Positions 5,168 through 10,370 of a stretch of 10,370 nucleotides of DNA are shown here, one piece after another (position 1 is the first letter of the stretch; the number at the start of each line of letters is the position of its first letter). The notes beneath the pieces were generated by a model. That model was not told where the DNA came from. It did not search any database and was given only the letters and a program-made list of their open reading frames with translations. The stretch spans positions 1-10,370 of the forward strand of contig JADFJI010000011.1 of the NCBI GenBank assembly GCA_022566235.1. Reading direction: 5' to 3'. Position numbers and translations under genes: made by a program. The DNA comes from Chloroflexota bacterium. Its GTDB lineage: Bacteria; Chloroflexota; Dehalococcoidia; Plut-88900.

Positions 5168-6889
5168 ATGTCAGAGCTGGTCACCTCGATGAGCGGGGGC
5201 CGGAAGAAACTCCTCTTCGCCAATTTGAGGGGGGCATCGTACTACCTACTCTTTGCGGTTCCAGCGATCCTTTTGCTGGTGTTCTTCTTTTTTCTGCCGC
5301 TGTGGGAGGTGCTGCAACAGAGTTTCGGGGGGAGCGGAGGGTTCACCCTTGACAACTACGACAAGGCCCTGAACAACGATTTCTACCGGATGTTGTGGCG
5401 TAACACATCGGAGTACTCCGTATCCACGACCGTGATCAGCCTGATACTGGGCTACCCCGTGGCCTATTACCTTGCCAGCAGTTCGGGCTGGCGTCGGGCC
5501 CTGGTCCTGGTGGCGGTGATCATCCCTTTCCTGACCCATTTCGTGGCCCAAACGTCTATATGGCGGATAGTCCTCGGAAGGCGGGGCTGGATAAACGAGA
5601 CACTGGTCGATACAGGGATCATAGCCGAGCCACTGGAGATACTATTCACCCGCTTCGCGGTGATGGTAGGTGTGGTCCAGACATATCTCCCCTTCATGAT
5701 TCTGTGTATTTACGCTGGCATGCTGGGAATCCCACGAGGGCTTACCATGGTGGCCGCGGGCCTGGGGGCGACGCCGTTCAGAAACTTTCGCCGGGTGTAT
5801 CTCCCTCTCAGCATGCCGGGAGTCTGGGCGGGAGTGCTGCTGGTATTCGTCCTCAGCGTCGGCTCTTTTGCGGCGCAGGATATCTTGGGCGGTATTCAGA
5901 ACAGGGGTATCGCCTCCTACCTTCGGGGGGGAGGTGGGTTAAATGCCGCCCTTGCCATGCTCCTGCTGGTGGCGATTCTGGCCCTTTTCTTCATTTTTGT
6001 CAGGTTCATAGGCTTCGGGCCCATTTATCGGGCCGGCGAAGCCTTTATGCGCTCTGCTCCTGTAGCCTTCGGGGAGGCCCGGGGACGCCGGGTGGTCCTG
6101 AGCATCGTGGTGGCCCTGGTGGGCTTATACCTTCTTCTTCCCACCTTTATAGTGGTCATCCTCTCTTTCAACGACTCCAGTTTCGTATGGTTTCCGCCCC
6201 GGGGCTTTACCCTGAAATGGTACGGCACCTATTTCAACGGCGACGACCCCCTGGCGGACTGGACGGGCTCCACCATAAGGAGCTTGGAAATAGCGGTGCT
6301 GGTGGTGATACTCTCGCTGGTCCTGGGGGGACTGGTTTCATACGGCCTGGTCAGGGGACGGTATCCGGGTAAGCCCATCATCAACTCACTGATGCTCGTA
6401 CCCCTGGTTATCCCCACGGTGGTCATAGCCGAGGCCATCTTCCGACTCTACTTTTTCAACGAATACATGAGGTCATTCATGGGCACTATTCCCGGCTTCG
6501 TGTTCCCTCATACCGTTCTCGCGCTCCCATATGTGGTTATCATTCTGACGGCAACCTTCCGCAACGCTGATGAGGTACACGAACAGGCGGCCATGAGCCT
6601 GGGGGCTAACCGATTTACCACCTTCCATCGCATCATTCTGCCCCAGATCCTACCGGGCCTGGCCATAGCCGGTTTTCTCGCCTTTCTAGTCTCCTTCAAT
6701 GAGGTGGTGATAGCCCTGTTTTTGAAGACGAGGCTCTTTCAGACGCTGCCCATGAATATCTGGGGTGGCCGGGTAGCGGAGTACGGGCCGATGATGGGGG
6801 CGGCATCGACCATAGTGATGCTGATGGCTGTCATATTACTGGTAGGGGTTATCTACCTTCGACGCCGAGCAGTCAGGCGTACCGGGTAG
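5168..6889 (+). CDS. Fused two-domain ABC transporter permease, spermidine/putrescine (PotB-PotC) type
   Basis: One polypeptide holds two complete BPD-type permease domains that PotB and PotC usually supply as separate proteins. Counting from the ATG at 5168 (573 aa), the first domain (about 20-290) opens with membrane helix YYLLFAVPAILLLVFFFFLP and carries EAA coupling motif AAGLGATPFRNFRRVYLPL (196-214). The second (about 305-565) begins near RRVVLSIVVALVGLYLLLP and carries EAAMSLGA-like motif QAAMSLGANRFTTFHRIILP (473-492). Both EAA loops keep the central Gly and the Leu-Pro that dock the ATPase, so both halves should be functional. The frame is open from ATG 5030 (619 aa), but those 46 extra residues are not hydrophobic. 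5168 places the first helix about 22 residues in, as usual for the family; its ribosome site (AAAGGG) is poorly spaced, so the start is uncertain. No ATPase or binding-protein gene is next to it. Substrate not determinable; polyamine uptake is a family-level guess. Confidence 0.88.
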   Translation: MSELVTSMSGGRKKLLFANLRGASYYLLFAVPAILLLVFFFFLPLWEVLQQSFGGSGGFTLDNYDKALNNDFYRMLWRNTSEYSVSTTVISLILGYPVAYYLASSSGWRRALVLVAVIIPFLTHFVAQTSIWRIVLGRRGWINETLVDTGIIAEPLEILFTRFAVMVGVVQTYLPFMILCIYAGMLGIPRGLTMVAAGLGATPFRNFRRVYLPLSMPGVWAGVLLVFVLSVGSFAAQDILGGIQNRGIASYLRGGGGLNAALAMLLLVAILALFFIFVRFIGFGPIYRAGEAFMRSAPVAFGEARGRRVVLSIVVALVGLYLLLPTFIVVILSFNDSSFVWFPPRGFTLKWYGTYFNGDDPLADWTGSTIRSLEIAVLVVILSLVLGGLVSYGLVRGRYPGKPIINSLMLVPLVIPTVVIAEAIFRLYFFNEYMRSFMGTIPGFVFPHTVLALPYVVIILTATFRNADEVHEQAAMSLGANRFTTFHRIILPQILPGLAIAGFLAFLVSFNEVVIALFLKTRLFQTLPMNIWGGRVAEYGPMMGAASTIVMLMAVILLVGVIYLRRRAVRRTG

Positions 6890-6956
6890 CGGGAGATGCT
6901 GATGAGAGGGTCAGCTTGGGTGTGGGAAAGGAGATCAGGCCTGAGTTCCAGCCTTC

Positions 6957-7002
6957 CCAGGGCCTATCTTCCCATGACGCCAGGGCCTATCTTCCCATGA
7001 CG
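6957..7002. repeat. Perfect 23-bp tandem duplication at the 3' end of the GGT-like gene
   Basis: Two identical abutting 23-nt units, 6957-6979 and 6980-7002, each starting CCAGGGCC and ending CCATGACG on the plus strand. The right unit contains the last codons (VMGR) and stop of the GGT-like gene. The left unit is a second copy beyond the stop. It looks like a recent slippage duplication that left the protein unchanged. Confidence 0.85.
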
Positions 7003-8795
7003 TAGGTATCGCGCCTGGGATCTGCGCCCCCAAACAACACCCCCGACTCCTGGTCCACGACTATGGACGATAGCGAGGACATGAATGTCCGTGACCAGTC
7101 TTCGACCACCTCGATGTCGTGACCCCGTCTGGCAAGCTCGTCCACCGTTTCACGCGGTATCCGGCCTTCGACCCGCAGCCGGCCGGGGAGGTAGGTGTGG
7201 GGCCAGAAGGAGTTGGGGAAATTCCAGGTGGTTATCCTGGGCTGCTCGATGGCCTTCTGGGGGTCCATCCCGAACGCGGCGATGTTGAGGAATAGCTGCA
7301 CCATGCCCTGGGGCTGGGCGTCGCCTCCCGGACAACCGAAAGGCATGAACAGCTTGCCGTTCTTGAAGGCGATGGCTGGATTGGGGGTCAGGCGAGGTCG
7401 TTTCCAGGGCTGAAGGCTTGAGGGGTGGTCGGGCTCAAGCCAGCTCTGATAGCCCCGCCCCGACATTATGAAGCCCAGGCCCGGTACCACGGGGCTCTCG
7501 GAGACGGGGTCGCTGGGGGTGGCGGAGAAGGCGTTGCCCCACCTGTCCACTACGCAGGTATAGCTGGTGTCCTCCTGATGGTCTCCGGAGACCGGGGTTA
7601 GCTCTACGGACTTGGGCGCGCCGGAAAGCTGGCCCTTACGACGCTGGTCCTGGAAGGGCCAGGGGTTGCCCGGCTGGGGCATCTGGCCGAAGGCCCGGGC
7701 CATATCGATGTCTTCCCGCCGCGCCCGAGTGTAACCCTTTGACAGCAGGCCCTCGATGGGAACGTCTACGAAGTCGGGGTCGCCGTAGTAGTGATGCCGG
7801 TCAGAGAAGGCCGCGTCCAGGGCCTGGGAGACCAGGTGCAGATAGTCGGGGCTGTTGTGGCCCATAGCGCTTAAGTCGTCATCCTCCAGCATCTGCAGGA
7901 CCTGGGCCACCACCGGGCCCTGACACCAGGGGCCGCAGGTATAGATGGTATAGTCCCTGAAGCGCCCCTTCACCGGCTCCTCTATCTTGACGGAGAAGTC
8001 GTGCAGGTCCTGGTAGGTTATCAGGCCTCCCTGCTCCTGGCTGAAACTGGCCATCTCACGGGCCATGTCACCCTTGTAGAAATGGTCCCGGGCAGCCCTG
8101 ATGGCGGCTTCCCTGCCCCTGTGGGCATTGGCCAGCTCCACCTCTACCAACCTTTCAAAAGTACGGGCCAGGTCTTTCTGCACGAACAGCGCGCCGGTTT
8201 CGGGCACCCGTCCGTCGGGCATGAATATCTCCCGGGTGGAGGGCCACATGGCCAGGGACTCCGAGTTGTGGGTCAGACCGGCGTGTACTACCGGGGACAT
8301 CGGATAGCCGTTGCCGGCCAGCTCTCGGGCCGGAGCGACGACCTGCTCGAAGGTCATGGTGCCGTAACGCTCCAGGGCCGTGAGCCAGGCGTCGGCGGCG
8401 GAGGGAAGGACGCTGCGAAGTATTCCTCGAGGAATCTCGCCCCCCGCATTGCTCATGTAGTAGTCGATGTTGGCGGCCCGGGGCCAGCGGCCCAGGCCGC
8501 TTATGGTCACCACCGAGTCCGAGGCGGCCAGGTAGACCATGATGGGCGCCACGCCCCCGAAATTGGTGCTCTCGGGCAGCAGGACGTTGATGGCTATCCC
8601 GGAGGCAACCCCGGCGTCGACGGCGTTGCCCCCTTCCTCCAGCATACGGTACCCTGCCGCCGTGGCCAGGTAGTGGCCGGCCGATACCATGTGGGTCGTG
8701 CCCATGATGGCGGGCCTGTAGCTGTCGATGCCGATCTCGATCTTGTCGGACTCATCTACGCCGACGATGGCGGCCTTGCGGGATAGTTGACCCAT
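6987..8795 (-). CDS. Gamma-glutamyltransferase-family hydrolase (GGT-like, Ntn fold)
   Basis: 602 residues from ATG 8795. GGT-family enzymes are made as one chain that cuts itself before a Thr, which then becomes the nucleophile for gamma-glutamyl or other amide substrates. Family marks: HMVSAGHYLATAAGYRMLEE (35-54), GGNAVDAGVASGIAINVLLP (55-74), NFGGVAPI, and the cleavage site EDTSYTCVVDRWGNAFSATP with nucleophile T410. Two departures from classical GGT: TTH is replaced by TSY, and the oxyanion loop reads CPGGDAQPQG (488-497) rather than SPGGSRI. To my knowledge PGGD-x-Q loops occur in YwrD-like and oxamate-hydrolase (HpxW)-like members. No hydrophobic leader, so it is probably cytoplasmic. 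AGGAG 7 nt before ATG 8795 decides the start; a 17-codon extension to a TTG at 8846 is rejected. It follows the amidase gene by 104 nt on the same strand, likely one transcript. Substrate unknown. Confidence 0.88.
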   Translation of the reverse strand: MGQLSRKAAIVGVDESDKIEIGIDSYRPAIMGTTHMVSAGHYLATAAGYRMLEEGGNAVDAGVASGIAINVLLPESTNFGGVAPIMVYLAASDSVVTISGLGRWPRAANIDYYMSNAGGEIPRGILRSVLPSAADAWLTALERYGTMTFEQVVAPARELAGNGYPMSPVVHAGLTHNSESLAMWPSTREIFMPDGRVPETGALFVQKDLARTFERLVEVELANAHRGREAAIRAARDHFYKGDMAREMASFSQEQGGLITYQDLHDFSVKIEEPVKGRFRDYTIYTCGPWCQGPVVAQVLQMLEDDDLSAMGHNSPDYLHLVSQALDAAFSDRHHYYGDPDFVDVPIEGLLSKGYTRARREDIDMARAFGQMPQPGNPWPFQDQRRKGQLSGAPKSVELTPVSGDHQEDTSYTCVVDRWGNAFSATPSDPVSESPVVPGLGFIMSGRGYQSWLEPDHPSSLQPWKRPRLTPNPAIAFKNGKLFMPFGCPGGDAQPQGMVQLFLNIAAFGMDPQKAIEQPRITTWNFPNSFWPHTYLPGRLRVEGRIPRETVDELARRGHDIEVVEDWSRTFMSSLSSIVVDQESGVLFGGADPRRDTYVMGR

Positions 8796-8802
8796 GACGG
8801 TT

Positions 8803-8807
8803 CTCCT
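8803..8807 (-). promoter_or_regulatory. Shine-Dalgarno site of the GGT-like gene
   Basis: AGGAG on the minus strand, 7 nt before ATG 8795-8793. It favours this ATG over the upstream TTG in the same frame at 8846. Confidence 0.7.
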
Positions 8808-8899
8808 GTTGAGAGCGGTTGACGGTTGGAATCGTATTCGCCGCAAAGCGCGGCGTCAAGGCCGAACAATACCCGGTTGCCCTCGACGCTGGAGGTTCT

Positions 8900-10294
8900 C
8901 TAAAGGGGCGGGGGTTGCCAGCCGCCCAGGGCCGACTCTATGTGCCGGGCGACGGCCAGGGCCACGTGGTCATGCCACGCCCCGGCCCCGACCTGAACGT
9001 CTATAGGCAAGCCCTCGGGGGAGGTGCCGCCCCGCACTGCTACACCCGGCCACCCGGTCAGGTTGTACCACGTGACGTAACTGAACCCCGGCAGCTTATC
9101 GGCGTCCATGGTCTGGCCGTAGGGGAGGGCGGGCTCGGCGCACACCGGACTCAAGATGACGTCGTAGTCCTGGATGTAGGAGAGCATGGAGCCTCTGAAC
9201 GCGTCCCATTCGGCCATGCAGTCGAATATCTCCTCCGCGGAGGCCGAAGTGTCGGCCAGAGACTCCTGCCATTTCCTGGTGAATGGATGGACCTCCCTGG
9301 TCCCTATGGCATCCAGGACCTGCTTTATCTCGGACCTTCCGCTGAGCCGCCTCAAACGACCGTAAATCTCAGGGACCTGGCCGATGTCAGCTGGAAGGGA
9401 CTCCTCAACCTGTGCGCCGGCGTCGGCCAGGCACTGTACGGCCCTCCTGACGGCCTCTGCGGTCTCGGGCGTGGGGGAGGCGATGCCGTTATCGGTGTGG
9501 AAGGAGACCCGAAGCCCCTTCAAGTCCACGGACTGGGGATCGCCCAGGGGCCCGGGCACTATGGCCGGATCACGAGAGTCGGGGCCTGCGATGATGGGCA
9601 GGACGAGCATCAGGTCCTCGACAAAACGGGCCAGGGGCCCTACCTGGTTCCTGAAGTCCTGGATGCCACCTGGAGGGCGGAAATGGCCGGTTCGGGGCAC
9701 GCAGCCCGAAGTCGGCTTGATGCCGGCTATCCCACAGTAGTGGGCGGGCTGGCGTATGCTGCCGCCGGCATCGCTCCCGATCCCAAAAGGCGAGCCTCCT
9801 GCCGCTATGATGGCAGCCTCACCGCCGCTGCTTCCGCCGGGGCCGCGAGTCAGATCATAAGGGTTGTTACACCTGCCGTGTATCAAGTTGTCACATTCCC
9901 AGAAGAGGCTCAGCTCAGGCAGGTTGGTCTTGCCAAGCATGATGCCACCGGCATCCCTGAGACGCTTGACTACGGTAGCGTCCTCTTTCGGGACGAAGGC
10001 GGCGCGGCCCAGGGTGCCACCGGTGGAGATGACGCCCTCGGTGTCCAGGGCGTCCTTGATGGTCATGGGCACGCCGTGAAGGGGCCCTTTGACCTCTCCT
10101 CGGGCCAGAGCGGCATCGGCCTCACGGGCCTCGGCAAGGGCGCGGTCTCCGGTCAACAGGACCACCGCGTTCAGGCGGGGGTTTACCTCCTCGATGCGCC
10201 TGAGGTGGGCCTCCACCACCTCCGTCGAAGAGACCTCTTTGTGACGAATGGCCTGGGCCAGGGCCGTCGCTGAAGCGTAGATCAGCTTGTCCAT
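8900..10294 (-). CDS. Amidase-signature family hydrolase
   Basis: 464 residues, usual for the family (GatA, FAAH, bacterial amidases), which hydrolyses carbon-nitrogen amide bonds with a Ser-cisSer-Lys triad. All three are visible: K80 in PMTIKDALDT, S155 in GPGGSSGGEAA (151-161) and S179 in GSDAGGSIRQPA (173-184). Further family marks are LNAVV, GPLHGVP (70-76), GKTNLPE (121-127), CGIAGIKPT (187-195) and the C-terminal GWPGVAVRGG (414-423). The GGEAA form with AGGSPFGIGSDAGGSIR resembles FAAH-like amidases more than GatA. No GatB or GatC gene is visible, so a role in tRNA amidation is unlikely. No signal peptide; cytoplasmic. AGGAG (10302-10306) 7 nt before the ATG fixes the start. It is first in a probable two-gene unit with the GGT-like gene 104 nt downstream. 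The substrate cannot be named. Confidence 0.92.
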   Translation of the reverse strand: MDKLIYASATALAQAIRHKEVSSTEVVEAHLRRIEEVNPRLNAVVLLTGDRALAEAREADAALARGEVKGPLHGVPMTIKDALDTEGVISTGGTLGRAAFVPKEDATVVKRLRDAGGIMLGKTNLPELSLFWECDNLIHGRCNNPYDLTRGPGGSSGGEAAIIAAGGSPFGIGSDAGGSIRQPAHYCGIAGIKPTSGCVPRTGHFRPPGGIQDFRNQVGPLARFVEDLMLVLPIIAGPDSRDPAIVPGPLGDPQSVDLKGLRVSFHTDNGIASPTPETAEAVRRAVQCLADAGAQVEESLPADIGQVPEIYGRLRRLSGRSEIKQVLDAIGTREVHPFTRKWQESLADTSASAEEIFDCMAEWDAFRGSMLSYIQDYDVILSPVCAEPALPYGQTMDADKLPGFSYVTWYNLTGWPGVAVRGGTSPEGLPIDVQVGAGAWHDHVALAVARHIESALGGWQPPPL

Positions 10295-10346
10295 GTGGCG
10301 TCTCCTGAGGGGGGTGCAGCTTTGTTGAAGGGCAAATCCATTTTGT

Positions 10347-10365
10347 GGGGGGCCCCCCCCCCCCC
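10347..10365. repeat. G6-C13 homopolymer near window end
   Basis: Six G followed directly by thirteen C, five bases from the end of the window and beyond the amidase ribosome site. Its self-complementarity and position suggest a contig-end artefact or a stretch that could not be read through. Base counts here should not be trusted. Confidence 0.6.
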
Positions 10366-10370
10366 ACCAA

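Noticed and set aside
5560..6372. 270-codon plus-strand frame within the permease gene
   Set aside because: Frame-shifted shadow of conserved membrane helices and the first EAA motif.
8001..8786. 261-codon plus-strand frame opposite the GGT-like gene
   Set aside because: Lies over well-conserved GGT N-terminal motifs on the other strand and encodes no recognisable protein.
8796..8846. N-terminal extension of the GGT-like protein to a TTG at 8846
   Set aside because: The extension reads through the AGGAG ribosome site of the ATG at 8795, has no ribosome site of its own and shows no conserved sequence.
8819..10273. Long plus-strand open frame (484 codons) opposite the amidase gene
   Set aside because: The amidase on the minus strand has a complete catalytic triad and a strong ribosome site. 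The plus-strand translation is Gly/Arg/Pro-rich with no recognisable domain, as expected for the mirror of a GC-rich gene.

Overview
The window is GC-rich bacterial DNA. It carries seven genes, one of them cut by the left edge, and no RNA gene, CRISPR array or insertion sequence that I can see. Free use of ATA and AGG codons, a fused PotB-PotC permease, an MshEN-domain protein and hairpin-rich intergenic repeats suggest an uncultured Chloroflexota lineage (Dehalococcoidia/SAR202-like). This is an impression from sequence style, not a demonstrated placement. The right end runs into a G6-C13 homopolymer that looks like a low-quality contig end.

Layout. Bases 1-643 (minus strand) hold a two-gene unit: a ribbon-helix-helix (RHH) DNA-binding protein that overlaps by 11 nt the start of an MshEN (GspE/PilB N-terminal type) protein running off the window. 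A TTGACA-17-TAGAGT promoter lies upstream, with a perfect 8+8 bp dyad filling its spacer, which suggests autorepression. Bases 644-1037 are intergenic. Bases 1038-2858 (plus) encode a GH15 glucoamylase/trehalase-like enzyme. Bases 3078-4655 (minus) encode an acyl-CoA carboxylase carboxyltransferase-type protein with altered oxyanion-loop sequences and no biotin carboxylase or carrier gene nearby. The gaps on both sides of that gene contain hairpin-dense repeats sharing an identical 17-mer and an identical 16-mer.

Bases 5168-6889 (plus) encode one polypeptide carrying two ABC permease domains of the spermidine/putrescine type, with no ATPase or binding protein beside it. Convergent to it, 6987-8795 and 8900-10294 (minus) are a gamma-glutamyltransferase-family hydrolase and an amidase-signature enzyme. 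They are probably co-transcribed, amidase first. The GGT-like protein has an intact nucleophile Thr but a PGGDAQPQ loop and no signal peptide, so it may be a cytoplasmic amide hydrolase rather than a classical glutathione-processing GGT.

Taken together the window looks like heterotroph metabolism (glucan or trehalose hydrolysis, acyl-CoA chemistry, polyamine-type uptake, amide hydrolysis). The less ordinary parts are the RHH/MshEN pair with its operator, the mosaic hairpin repeats, and the amidase/GGT-like pair.
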